Source: Prosthecobacter debontii (GTDB lineage Bacteria > Verrucomicrobiota > Verrucomicrobiia > Verrucomicrobiales > Verrucomicrobiaceae). Taken from it: a stretch of 64,000 nucleotides of DNA. The position numbers and the translations under genes are program-made. Every line of letters starts with the position of its first letter. Position 1 is the stretch's first letter. A model generated the notes under the pieces. It did not search any database. It saw only the letters and a program-made list of their open reading frames with translations, and was not told the origin of the DNA. The stretch is taken from contig CAMAQH010000017.1 in NCBI GenBank assembly GCA_945860295.1, forward strand, positions 25,065-89,064, written 5' to 3'. Of this stretch, positions 16,522-24,795 are shown in pieces.

Positions 16522-17043
16522 TCACTCAGGAAGTTCGACCTTCCGGCTGTTATCATCACGCGTGAACCGCAGCTCCATGTTGTGCTCTCCACTTCGTAGA
16601 TGCAGCAGATTGGTTTGATCTTTAAAGAGATCGCAGAGCACGGAATGCTGAATTGTTATTCCCGAGGGGCACGCGATAAGAGGCACCTCAAAGTAGAGGG
16701 TGACTGTTGGATCGTCGGTCTTGATACTCTCGATCTCGCGCCCAACCCAATCGATCTTGGCATTTTTTCCCGTGACTTCCGTGACCACAAAGGTCTTTGC
16801 GAGGTAGGCCTGCATTTGGGCGTCGAACTCGGCGGCGGAGGTTTTGTCGATCGACATCAGGCGCTCTGACTGGCGGATGAGAGCCAGTTCCAGGTCGTTG
16901 ACGAATACGGTGAGACTGACTTCGAGCTTTTGAGTCTTCGGATTGTATTCCGCCTCGGCAGTGGACTGGTGCAGCGAGTGCGCGTGGAGACAGGGCACAA
17001 CAAGAAGGGCGGTGAGGACCGCGATGAAGCTACTTCTTTTCAT
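16522..17043 (-). CDS. DUF6702-like exported protein
   Basis: 173 residues with a signal peptide (MKRSSFIAVLTALLVVPCLHA). The mature part starts HSLHQSTAEAEYN and contains a VSLTVFVNDLELAL strand typical of DUF6702, a family of small periplasmic proteins of Bacteroidota and Verrucomicrobiota found beside M1 peptidases. The function is unknown; the HSLHxSxxE opening could bind a metal. The start overlaps the 3' end of the M1 peptidase gene by 14 bases, so both are in one operon and likely cooperate. Convergent with the sugar isomerase. Confidence 0.8.
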   Translation of the reverse strand: MKRSSFIAVLTALLVVPCLHAHSLHQSTAEAEYNPKTQKLEVSLTVFVNDLELALIRQSERLMSIDKTSAAEFDAQMQAYLAKTFVVTEVTGKNAKIDWVGREIESIKTDDPTVTLYFEVPLIACPSGITIQHSVLCDLFKDQTNLLHLRSGEHNMELRFTRDDNSRKVELPE

Positions 17044-19375
17044 CAGACTTCTTCTTGCCGTCGTCTTTCTTCTCCGGCTTCGTGATCTCGCGCATCGGAT
17101 TCGGAGCCTTGTCGTCTTTGAAGAGCTGGAATTTGCTCTTCACGGGTCGACGGGGCCAGAAATTGTTTTCCACGTCGGTGTCCACAAGTTCCTGGCGCGG
17201 ATCGAAGGTGACGGATTTTATCTCCTTCTTCGTGAACAGAAGCTTGGAGGCTTTTTCCGTGTTGAAGCGCCAAATTTCCGGCGGGAGCTTCATCTCCTCG
17301 GCGCTGCCGTCGGTGTACTCGACCTTCAGGATCACGGGTGTGACGAGTCCGCCGACGTTGCTCAACTCGATGGAGTAAAAGTTGTGTTTCGTCTGCAGCA
17401 GTTTCGGGTCGATCTCCTCCTCACTGAGATCTTTGATGAGCGTCTCGAACTTCTCCTTCTCGCTGGGTAGCACAGTGGTCTTGTCGAAGCTGTCGTAGAA
17501 GTCCTTCAACTCGGGGAAACGGTCCACGCGCTTCGAGAGCGAGTAGTTGCGCTCGCGCGTGGTGGTTTTCGGCAGTTCGTCCTCCTCCTGCTTCTTTTTC
17601 CTCTTTTCGATGGCGGGATCGCGCGTGTCGAGTTGCAGCCATTTTACCTCATCAATCGACACATCCACATGATCGACGCTGTAGAACCAACCGCGCCAGA
17701 ACCAGTCGAGATCGACACCGCTGGCGTCCTCCATGGTACGAAAGAAATCACTCGGCGTGGGCCGCTTGAACATCCAACGTTTCGCATAGGTCTTGAATGC
17801 GTGATCGAAGGCATCGCGGCCGAGAATGTGCTCACGCAGGATGTTCAGCGCCACGGTCGGCTGGCCGTAGGCGTTCGGGCCGAGTTCGGCGATTGACTCC
17901 GAGTTCGTCATCACCGGCACACGGTCCATCGTGCGCATGTAATCGACCATGCCGCGCTCGTTGCGGCGATGCCTCCAGTCGTTCTCCCATTCTTCTTCGG
18001 TGAGATATTCCACAAACGAATTCAGCCCTTCGTCCATCCACGTCCACTGCCGCTCGTCGCTGTTCACGATCATCGGAAAGTAGTTGTGCCCCACTTCGTG
18101 AATCACCACTCCGATGAGCGCATACTTCGCCTTTTCAGGATAGGTGCCATCCTTCTCTGGACGCGGGCCGTTGAAGCAGATCATCGGGTATTCCATGCCG
18201 CCCACCGGCCCGTTCACCGACCACGCCACGGGATACGGATACGCGAAGGTGTAGCGCGAATACGTCTGGATCGTATGCGCGATGGCATGGGTTGAATACT
18301 TGTCCCACAAAGGCATGCCTTCTTTGGGATAAAGCGACATCGCCATCACCGGCTTGCCATTCACACTCGCGCCTTCGACGGCCATCGCATCCCAAGCAAA
18401 TTTACGCGATGAAGCGAAGGCAAAGTCACGCACGTTGTCCGCCTGAAACACCCAGGTCTTCTTGCTCTTCGGCTTACCTTTCTCCGCCGCTTTTGCTTCT
18501 TCAGGAGTGACGATGTACATTGGCTTCTTTATCTCTCCCTGCGCCTTCTTCAGCCGCTCTCGCTGAGTCTCCGTCAAAACGCTATCCGCATTCTGTAGAG
18601 TCCCCGTGGCGGCCACGAGATGATCATCCGGCACGGTGAGGCTGACTTTATAGTTGCCGAACTCCAGGGTGAATTCGCCGGTGCCGAGGAACTGTTTATT
18701 GATCCAGCCCGCATAGTCCGTGTAGGCCGCCATGCGCGGGAACCACTGCGCGATGGTGTAGATGCAGTTCTTGTCCTCCTCGAAGAACTCGTAACCCGTG
18801 CGCGCGTTCAGGTGCTTGCAGTCATTGATCGGATAACTCCAGGCGATTTTGAAAACGAAGTCTGCTCCGGCTACCAGCGGTTCCGGCAGATCAAGGCGCA
18901 GCATGGTCTTCACAACGGCATGTGGCAGCGCTGCGCCTTTGGTATCAGTGAGCTTGCTGATCTTCATCTCGCCATCGTAGGTCTCATAGGTCAACAGACG
19001 GTCCAGCGCGCTGTAGCTGATCTTGGCTGGATCAATGCCACGCTTCGTGTTCGGCGCGGCGCGTGAGTCGGCATTGTGAGAAAGATAGTTTTGATCGAGC
19101 TGCACCCAAAGATACTCCAGGGCATCTGGTGAGGCATTGTGATACGTCACCGTTGCCTCCGCTGTGATCGTGTGCTTCACGTCATCCAGCTCGACGTTGA
19201 TGTCATAGTCCGCTCGGTTCTGCCAGTAGCCTGTGCCCGGCGCTCCTGAAGCGATCCGCTGAGCCGAAGGCGTGGGGATCGAGGGATCAAGCTGCTGAAA
19301 CTTGCCGACAGGCGATCCAGTTTGTTGTGCTGCGGCTGTCAGTGTGGTGAGAAGAAAGCGGAATAAAGTCTTCAT
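17030..19375 (-). CDS. secreted M1 family zinc aminopeptidase
   Basis: 781 residues. The ATG at 19375 opens a signal peptide (KTLFRFLLTTLTAAAQQ); the frame extends upstream but without coding character. The first 250 residues are the M1 N-terminal beta domain, with EATVTYHNASPDALEYLWVQ. The substrate motif GGMEYP (the GxMEN-like signature) precedes the zinc site HEVGH (426-430), whose third ligand Glu449 lies in WMDEGLNSF, the exact HExxH-18-E spacing. The C-terminal 200 residues are beta-rich and end in a Lys/Glu/Asp-rich tail. It trims peptides in the periplasm or outside the cell. It is followed by the DUF6702-like gene with a 14-base overlap. Confidence 0.93.
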   Translation of the reverse strand: MKTLFRFLLTTLTAAAQQTGSPVGKFQQLDPSIPTPSAQRIASGAPGTGYWQNRADYDINVELDDVKHTITAEATVTYHNASPDALEYLWVQLDQNYLSHNADSRAAPNTKRGIDPAKISYSALDRLLTYETYDGEMKISKLTDTKGAALPHAVVKTMLRLDLPEPLVAGADFVFKIAWSYPINDCKHLNARTGYEFFEEDKNCIYTIAQWFPRMAAYTDYAGWINKQFLGTGEFTLEFGNYKVSLTVPDDHLVAATGTLQNADSVLTETQRERLKKAQGEIKKPMYIVTPEEAKAAEKGKPKSKKTWVFQADNVRDFAFASSRKFAWDAMAVEGASVNGKPVMAMSLYPKEGMPLWDKYSTHAIAHTIQTYSRYTFAYPYPVAWSVNGPVGGMEYPMICFNGPRPEKDGTYPEKAKYALIGVVIHEVGHNYFPMIVNSDERQWTWMDEGLNSFVEYLTEEEWENDWRHRRNERGMVDYMRTMDRVPVMTNSESIAELGPNAYGQPTVALNILREHILGRDAFDHAFKTYAKRWMFKRPTPSDFFRTMEDASGVDLDWFWRGWFYSVDHVDVSIDEVKWLQLDTRDPAIEKRKKKQEEDELPKTTTRERNYSLSKRVDRFPELKDFYDSFDKTTVLPSEKEKFETLIKDLSEEEIDPKLLQTKHNFYSIELSNVGGLVTPVILKVEYTDGSAEEMKLPPEIWRFNTEKASKLLFTKKEIKSVTFDPRQELVDTDVENNFWPRRPVKSKFQLFKDDKAPNPMREITKPEKKDDGKKKSDEKK

Positions 19376-19434
19376 GTGCTGTCTGGATTTAACGTGACCA
19401 ACAGCGTTCAAGCGAGGCATTTTCTTGGCCGGAT

Positions 19435-19701
19435 TTGCAGGGCAGTGTAGCCTCGGATGCATTTCTGACTTGGGAAACTCTGACTTTACTGTTCCTCGCC
19501 GGACTCAGTGCGGGGTTTCATCGACGCCATCGCGTGCATTATCCCATCGCGTTCGCGATGATCGCCGGGCAGCTCATCGGGGGGAGGCTGGGAGCTTCGA
19601 TGGCTATTAGGCATGGTGAGTCTTTCATCCGTGTGATCTTCATCGCGGTTCTGTTCGCGATGCTGATCAAGCTTCTGTGGGACCAGTTTGGCGCAGCTTG
19701 A
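19435..19701 (+). pseudogene. C-terminal fragment of a TauE/SafE (TSUP) permease
   Basis: 88 codons. The segment YPIAFAMIAGQLIGGRLGAS followed by MAIRHGESFIRVIF and a hydrophobic end resembles the last quarter of TSUP family transporters (full length about 250 residues, eight helices), which export sulfite or organosulfonates. No upstream coding sequence for the other helices remains; the region before it is the promoter side of the divergent M1 peptidase. The part before YPIAFAM (FHRRHRVH) looks shifted or fused. The last 35 bases overlap the convergent vanZ-like gene. Best read as a truncated relic. Confidence 0.65.
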
Positions 19702-20098
19702 GGAGTAGCTTCCAGACAATCCAAGCGGCGAGCACTCCGCCGGTCACATCGGCCAGCCAGTCCCATGGTTCATTACCGCTGCGGCCAGGGGTGAAGGTTT
19801 GATGAAACTCATCCAGCGCGCCGATGATGGCGGTAAACAAGAGCCCTGGAATGGCCAGCACGCGCCAACTCGGCAGAGACGATCTTTTGCCATGCAAGGC
19901 AAGTAGGAGGCAGAGGGCACCGCCGCAAAAGTAGGTGCAGTGTAGCAGCTTGTCCTTCAGCGGAAATGAGGGGCCACTTGGCAGCGCGCTGTTCGCTGAG
20001 AGAGTCCAAAGTACAGCGCCCCAAACGAGGACGCCGAACCACCAAAGTGCGCTGGTTTTAACCAACCGAGAACCGAGGACAACGAACCGAGGACTCAT
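19667..20098 (-). CDS. VanZ family membrane protein
   Basis: 143 residues with four hydrophobic helices. The VanZ signature is the loop GALDEFHQTFTPGRSGNEPW followed by DWLADVTGG, with the acidic and His residues at the membrane edge; an earlier helix carries DKLLHCTYFCGG, the matching DKxxHxxxY motif. The family is named after a teicoplanin-resistance accessory protein, but most chromosomal members have no known role. Its start overlaps the stop of the BrnA-like antitoxin gene (ATGA at 20095-20098), an odd partnership that may only reflect compaction. Confidence 0.9.
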   Translation of the reverse strand: MSPRFVVLGSRLVKTSALWWFGVLVWGAVLWTLSANSALPSGPSFPLKDKLLHCTYFCGGALCLLLALHGKRSSLPSWRVLAIPGLLFTAIIGALDEFHQTFTPGRSGNEPWDWLADVTGGVLAAWIVWKLLLKLRQTGPTEA

Positions 20099-20433
20099 CC
20101 CTCCTTCATCTCCTCCTCCATGCGCTCACTGAGCCATTGCTTGATCATGCTCTGGTAGTTCAGGTAGCGGCGGCGAGCGATGCGCTTGATCCGGCTCAGC
20201 ATTCGTGGATCGAAGCGCAGTGTGATGGTTGTGGATTCACGCACATCGGTGCGGTGGATGGACATCTGCATCAAGCGTGATTCGAGCTGGTGCTGCGCCC
20301 AGTATTTGCCTTCTGCCTCTTCGGAATCAAAGGCTGGCACATCTTTCCAGGCCCGCACCAAGTCTAGATCCCCATCCATCGGGATCGGGCGGGTGGTGAT
20401 GGTGGTTTCTTTGCGGAGTGGTTCAGTGCTCAT
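20095..20433 (-). CDS. brnA: BrnA/CopG-type antitoxin
   Basis: 112 residues. The C-terminal 45 residues form a ribbon-helix-helix module: the strand TTITLRFDPRML, then helices with RIKRIARRRYLNYQSMIKQW. The N-terminal 65 residues are acidic and Trp-rich (VRAWKDVPAFDSEEAEG) and would wrap the toxin. It lies 6 bases after the BrnT-like toxin gene, in the toxin-first order of brnTA operons, which are autorepressed by the antitoxin dimer. Longer than classical BrnA (about 85-90 residues) because of the N-terminal extension. Confidence 0.8.
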   Translation of the reverse strand: MSTEPLRKETTITTRPIPMDGDLDLVRAWKDVPAFDSEEAEGKYWAQHQLESRLMQMSIHRTDVRESTTITLRFDPRMLSRIKRIARRRYLNYQSMIKQWLSERMEEEMKEG

Positions 20434-20439
20434 TGCGGG

Positions 20440-20718
20440 TCATACATCCTCGGCTCTCTTCCTCTCAAAAAAATCAAACTCGCCATTGGTCATGTCTCGG
20501 GCGAAGATGACTCTGTAGCGTTTGCCATCGGTCCAAAAGACGCTGAATACCGCGCGGCCACCCAGCGACTTGCCGAGGCTGTAGTAGCGGGCCTCGGTTG
20601 TGTTTTCGTTATCGCCGGGTAGGAGCTTTAGCGAAAAGGGATCTTCAAACGACTCCTCAATATCCTTGGGAGTCAGTTTGGTGAGATCAAAAGTTACGCC
20701 GAGCCAGTCAAAATCCAT
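20440..20718 (-). CDS. brnT: BrnT-family ribonuclease toxin
   Basis: 92 residues. The layout suits BrnT, a RelE-fold RNase: an early DIEESFEDPFSLKLL helix-strand, a central EARYYSLGKSLGGRAVFSVF, and the conserved core RYRVIFARDMTNGEFDFFER, where BrnT usually has R-x-I-S-AR-(M/A)-x-x-x-E-x-x-x-Y. Here the last aromatic is Phe instead of Tyr. The toxin would cleave mRNA and arrest growth; the antitoxin gene follows 6 bases downstream. The promoter lies in 20719-20761. Confidence 0.8.
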   Translation of the reverse strand: MDFDWLGVTFDLTKLTPKDIEESFEDPFSLKLLPGDNENTTEARYYSLGKSLGGRAVFSVFWTDGKRYRVIFARDMTNGEFDFFERKRAEDV

Positions 20719-20761
20719 GATGTGTATGTTGTCTTCAACGTGCTACCCGCCGCATCTCTCG

Positions 20762-21139
20762 CTATTTCCGATATTGGATCAGTTCTATCTCATAACCCTC
20801 AGGCGCGTCAATGAAGGCGAATATGCCGCTGGAACTTTCGGTCGGACCATCTGAGAGGGGGTAGCCACAAGAGGCGGCATGAAGGGCGAACTTTTCTAAA
20901 TCCTCAACCTCAAAAGCTAGGTGCGTCACATCAGGCCCGAGGACAACGGCGCCACTGGCAGGGAAGCTGCAAATTTCGATCAGTTCGTCGCTGTTTGGAG
21001 TCTTGAAGAAGACAAGCTCAGAGCCGCGTGGCGACTTGTGGCGCTTCACCTCTTCAAGCCCGAGTACGTCGTTATAAAAGGCGACGGTTTTCACGAGATC
21101 GTTCACGCGATAGCGGGTGTGGAGAAGTTTTTTGACCAT
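20762..21139 (-). CDS. VOC family protein (glyoxalase I-like)
   Basis: 125 residues with two paired beta-alpha-beta-beta-beta units: LHTRYRVNDLVKTVAFYNDV and, in the second half, VTHLAFEVEDLEKFA with the closing GYEIELIQY. His and Glu residues at the ends of these strands (LHTRY, LIEIC, THLAF, EIELI) are placed as metal ligands of lactoylglutathione lyase. Glyoxalase I converts the methylglyoxal-glutathione hemithioacetal to lactoylglutathione; other family members are dioxygenases or resistance proteins. Divergent from the MFS transporter gene with a gap of about 100 bases, so the two may share a control region. Confidence 0.85.
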   Translation of the reverse strand: MVKKLLHTRYRVNDLVKTVAFYNDVLGLEEVKRHKSPRGSELVFFKTPNSDELIEICSFPASGAVVLGPDVTHLAFEVEDLEKFALHAASCGYPLSDGPTESSSGIFAFIDAPEGYEIELIQYRK

Positions 21140-21243
21140 GGAGTGTGAAGATAAAATATTTCGCAGTTACTTTGGTGCCATGCACGCTGTCTGGCAACAC
21201 AGTCGTTTGCGAGTTGTTGCGTTTACCGCTACTGGCAGCACCG

Positions 21244-22500
21244 ATGTCTGCACGTAAACCGGCTTTAAGTTTCATCTTCATCACTCTCACGCTCGATATT
21301 CTGGGCATCGGTCTGATCGTGCCGATCCTGCCAAAGCTCATCGAACAATATCAGGGCGGCAATGTGGCTGCGGCTTCCAGCACCTATGGCCTGCTTTACG
21401 CACTGTATGCGCTGATGCAGTTTCTTTTTGCGCCGCTGATCGGCAGCTTGTCGGATCGGTTTGGGCGCAGACCCGTGATTCTCATTTCATTACTGGGATC
21501 AGCGCTGGATTACTTCGTGATCGCCTTTGCGCCAAATTTAGCCTGGTTTGCTGTGGGCCGCGTGATCGCTGGACTCACGGGTGCCAACTTTGCCGCTGCC
21601 AGTGCCTACATCGCAGACATCAGCCCGCCGGAGAAGCGTGCGGCGAATTTTGGGATGATCGGCGCGGCCTTTGGTCTGGGTTTTGTGATCGGACCGGTGT
21701 TAGGCGGACTGCTGGGGCAGTATGGCATGAAGGTGCCGTTCTTCGCCGCAGGTGGACTGACTCTGCTTAATTGGGTCTATGGCGTGTTCGTGCTGCCTGA
21801 ATCTCTCGCGCCAGAAAATCGCCGTAACTTCAGTTGGGCACGCAGTAATCCGATCGGCTCACTGTTGGCATTGAGGAGGTTCCCGACGCTGCTCGGCTTG
21901 ATCGCCGCCTACTTCATCGCCCTGCTGGCGCATCAGGTGTACCCTAGCATCTGGGTGCTCTACACCAGCTACCGTTTTGGCTGGGACACGCTGGCGACGG
22001 GTCTCTCGCTGGCTGCGGTCGGCGTCATGGCCGGCGGCGTGCAGGGCGGACTCACGAAGCGTGTCGTCGGCGCTTTTGGGGAGGCTAAAACGGTGCGCTA
22101 TGGGCTGATCATGGCCACCTTCTTTTACGCCGCTTACGGTCTGGCATCTCAGCCGTGGATGATCTACGTCTGCATTGTGTTTGGCAGCCTCAGCGGACTC
22201 GTCACACCGGCTGTACAAGCACTGATGTCACAGGCCGTACCTGCGGATGAGCAGGGCGCGCTGCAAGGCTCACTGACCAGTCTTTCCAGTCTGACGGGCA
22301 TCATCGGGCCGATCGTTTGCACCCACTTATTCAGTTTCTTTGTGAGTGAAAAAGCACCCATCGTGCTGCCCGGCGCACCCTTCTTTTGGAGTGCCTTATT
22401 GATGCTCGTAGCGTTGGCTTTTGCCCTGCCCGCACTGCGCAGGATCACTCCACGTTCTGGATCTGCTCACGGATCTTCTCCAGTTCCGTCTTCGCACTGA
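21244..22500 (+). CDS. MFS transporter, TetA/multidrug-exporter type
   Basis: 418 residues; start taken at the ATG at 21244 (SARKPALSFIFITLTLDI), since the upstream in-frame stretch is not membrane-like. Twelve transmembrane helices. The motif A loop between helices 2 and 3 reads GSLSDRFGRRPV, and helix 5 contains the exporter motif GFVIGPVLGG. LDILGIGLIVPILP in helix 1 is typical of TCR/Tet(A)-like drug:proton antiporters. The substrate is not known. The 3' end overlaps the convergent yicC gene by 56 bases, an unusually long convergent overlap. Confidence 0.92.
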   Translation: MSARKPALSFIFITLTLDILGIGLIVPILPKLIEQYQGGNVAAASSTYGLLYALYALMQFLFAPLIGSLSDRFGRRPVILISLLGSALDYFVIAFAPNLAWFAVGRVIAGLTGANFAAASAYIADISPPEKRAANFGMIGAAFGLGFVIGPVLGGLLGQYGMKVPFFAAGGLTLLNWVYGVFVLPESLAPENRRNFSWARSNPIGSLLALRRFPTLLGLIAAYFIALLAHQVYPSIWVLYTSYRFGWDTLATGLSLAAVGVMAGGVQGGLTKRVVGAFGEAKTVRYGLIMATFFYAAYGLASQPWMIYVCIVFGSLSGLVTPAVQALMSQAVPADEQGALQGSLTSLSSLTGIIGPIVCTHLFSFFVSEKAPIVLPGAPFFWSALLMLVALAFALPALRRITPRSGSAHGSSPVPSSH

Positions 22501-23320
22501 CGACGTGGTGTGCGATCTCGGCATTGTTGCACTTCGATCCCATCGTATTGAACTCGCGGAAGAACTCCTGCACGAGGAAGTCCAGACTGCGACCCACGGG
22601 TTCATCGCTTGCCAGATAAGTGCGGAATTGCTTCAAGTGACTGGCTGCGCGTGACAACTCCTCTGAGATGTCCGTGCGGTCAGCAAACAGGGCGATCTCT
22701 TTGAGCAGGCGTTCATCATCGAGAGGTAAAGGCAGGCCAGCTTGCTCCAAACGTTGGCGCAAAACAGTCCGCTGATGCTCCGGCACTGCGGGGGCTTTTT
22801 CAGCGATCTGCGTGGCGAGTGATTCGATGGTATTGAGGCGTGCTTCCATCTCTTCACGCAGATGGCTTCCCTCCGTGCTGCGCATGGCGACAAATTGCTG
22901 CAAAGCCGCAGCCAGGGCAGTTTGCAGCACAGGCCAGATGTCCTCAGCTACGGTCTCCGCCGTCTTGCTGACGAGCACGCCGGGCAGACGCACGACTTCG
23001 CTCAAAGAGAGCTCGGGGGAGATGCCGAGACGCCCCGCCATCTCACGCAATTGCTGTACATATTTCGCGGCTACCGCCTCATCGAGCTGCGGCATCGTGT
23101 CCTCCACCATCGCCTGATCGGTTCGCACCTGAACATTCACACGACCACGCGAGCACAGGGCAGACACTTGATTGCGCACCTGTATTTCCAGGTCGCTTAA
23201 ATCGCGGGGCAGGCTCACGGCTACCTCGAGCTGCTTGCGGTTCACACTGCTGCACTCCACCACCCAAGTCGTGCCACCCTGCCGCGCTTCACCACGGCCA
23301 AATCCAGTCATGCTTTTCAT
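22445..23320 (-). CDS. yicC: YicC family endoribonuclease
   Basis: 291 residues; the ATG at 23320 gives the classical N-terminus MKSMTGFGRGEA. YicC_N covers residues 1-155 (SVNRKQLEV, RGRVNVQVR). The C-terminal DUF1732 (about 205-291) has EIALFADRTDISEELSR and the very conserved end GRSLDFLVQEFFREFNTMGS followed by KCNNAEI. YicC proteins of E. coli and Clostridium are reported RNases that act on small RNAs and mRNA; the gene often precedes gmk, which is not present here. The last 56 bases overlap the MFS gene. Confidence 0.95.
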   Translation of the reverse strand: MKSMTGFGRGEARQGGTTWVVECSSVNRKQLEVAVSLPRDLSDLEIQVRNQVSALCSRGRVNVQVRTDQAMVEDTMPQLDEAVAAKYVQQLREMAGRLGISPELSLSEVVRLPGVLVSKTAETVAEDIWPVLQTALAAALQQFVAMRSTEGSHLREEMEARLNTIESLATQIAEKAPAVPEHQRTVLRQRLEQAGLPLPLDDERLLKEIALFADRTDISEELSRAASHLKQFRTYLASDEPVGRSLDFLVQEFFREFNTMGSKCNNAEIAHHVVSAKTELEKIREQIQNVE

Positions 23321-23384
23321 AGGCCGCGATAAAAGCCGCGATGCCGCCGACTGGCAAGGCGTGCTTTGACCTGCATCTGTCCAC

Positions 23385-23420
23385 AAAGCAAAACCGCATG
23401 GAGGCGGAACCCCCATGCGG
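23385..23420 (-). terminator. intrinsic terminator of the outer-membrane-protein locus
   Basis: On the minus strand an 8-base-pair GC-rich stem (CCGCATGG pairing with CCATGCGG; + strand arms 23394-23401 and 23413-23420) is followed by TTTTGCTTT. It lies just after the stop of the outer-membrane-protein fragment at 23463, the expected place. Confidence 0.75.
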
Positions 23421-23462
23421 CTTGTCAACAAACCAGAAACCGAAGCGAACGGCATCCGGAAA

Positions 23463-24017
23463 TTAGAAGCGAATACACATGTCCATCGTCACGCGATTAT
23501 TCGTCAGGCCATAGGGGCGCACAGCGGCCACTTCATAGGCGATACCAAAGTCCACGTTGTCGAGGAGTCGGCTACGGAAACCAATGCCGACCATGCCCTG
23601 CGTGGTGCCGCTAGCATTGCTGCCACCGAAGTTGATCACATCGTAGCCATTGCCACGCAGACCTCGGAAATTCGTGCCATCACTCAAATTGGTGAAGAAG
23701 TTCGCCGAGATGAATGGGATGAAGTAGCGGCAGGTGTAGTAGTCCAGCATCAAGCTATAATGAGCGACTGTGTTTTGCTCATCTTGAGTCACTGGAATGC
23801 GCACGCCCAAATTGCCGGAGACATGGAAATCTCCGTAGCCTTTTTGGAACGAGACGAAGGGATTGAGCTCGCCACCCCCACGACCCTGAAACACGTCACG
23901 CTCGCCGGAAGGGATTGTCCATGCGAGAACAAAAGCATTGAATGGCTTTTTTTGATCCAAACCGCTTGTTAGAGATTGCGCCTCTTCTTTGCTGTTTGTT
24001 GCGTTGACCAGCCTCAT
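23463..24017 (-). pseudogene. C-terminal part of an outer membrane beta-barrel protein
   Basis: The readable part (about 170 codons) is a string of amphipathic strands with aromatic girdles: VSFQKGYGDFHVSGNLGVRI, FIPFISANFFTNLSD, GMVGIGFRSRLLDNVDFGIA, ending in CIRF with a C-terminal Phe as BAM substrates have. No signal peptide or N-terminal strands are present: codons upstream of about 23990 lose protein character, and the exonuclease gene begins at 24040 on the other strand. Either the 5' half was lost or a diverged short form is translated from the ATG at 24017. The intact terminator downstream suggests the gene was once expressed. Confidence 0.6.
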
Positions 24018-24039
24018 GACCTGCGGAGAATCGCGGCCC

Positions 24040-24795
24040 ATGAAACTCTCCACCTGGAACGTCAACGGAATCCGTGCCTTACTAAACAAAGGCCTGCGCG
24101 AGTACCTGCTCGGTTCTGATGCCGATGTCATCTGCCTCCAGGAAACCAAGGCCATGCAGGAGCAGGTGGATCTGTCTTTCTTTGGCGGTTATCAGGCCGT
24201 CTGGAACAGTGCGGAAAAGAAAGGTTACTCAGGCACCTGCATCCTCAGCCGCGTGCCGTGGAAGAGTCATGAGATCGGCATGGGCCACGTTGATCATGAC
24301 CGTGAGGGGCGTGTGATCACAACGGAGTTTGACGACTTCTATGTCGTCACCGTTTATACCCCGAACGCAAAGGCGGAGCTGGCACGGCTTTCCTATCGCT
24401 TGCAGTGGGACGAGGTCTTCCGCCTCTTCATCAAGAACCTGGAGAGGAAGAAGCCGGTACTTGTTTGCGGTGATTTGAATGTCGCGCATCAGGAGATCGA
24501 TCTGGCGAATCCTAAATCGAACCGCATGAACCCTGGCTTCAGTGATGAAGAACGCGCCAGCTTCACGCAGCACTTGGAGTCTGGCTTTCTGGATGTCTTC
24601 CGCGAGTTTGATCCGACTCCGCACCACTACACTTGGTGGACACAGCGCACGCCGGATGCACGCGCCAAGAACATTGGATGGCGGCTAGATTACTGGCTGG
24701 CCTCCAGCGCCCTACGACCTGCTTTGAAAAGCTGCACGATCCGCGATGACGTGCATGGCTCAGACCACTGCCCGGTGGAGCTGGTGATCGGCTAA
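24040..24795 (+). CDS. xth: exodeoxyribonuclease III (AP endonuclease, EEP fold)
   Basis: 251 residues; start at the ATG at 24040, MKLSTWNVNGIRA. The endonuclease/exonuclease/phosphatase blocks are complete: NVNGIRALL with the Asn ligand, CLQETKA with the catalytic Glu, VYTPNA, GDLNVAHQEIDLANPK with the Asp-x-Asn pair, the TWW substrate loop, RLDYWLAS, and the terminal GSDHCPVELVI with the Asp-His dyad. It cleaves abasic sites and degrades 3' ends in base-excision repair. The stop region overlaps the end of the FAD oxidoreductase on the other strand by 4 bases. Confidence 0.95.
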   Translation: MKLSTWNVNGIRALLNKGLREYLLGSDADVICLQETKAMQEQVDLSFFGGYQAVWNSAEKKGYSGTCILSRVPWKSHEIGMGHVDHDREGRVITTEFDDFYVVTVYTPNAKAELARLSYRLQWDEVFRLFIKNLERKKPVLVCGDLNVAHQEIDLANPKSNRMNPGFSDEERASFTQHLESGFLDVFREFDPTPHHYTWWTQRTPDARAKNIGWRLDYWLASSALRPALKSCTIRDDVHGSDHCPVELVIG

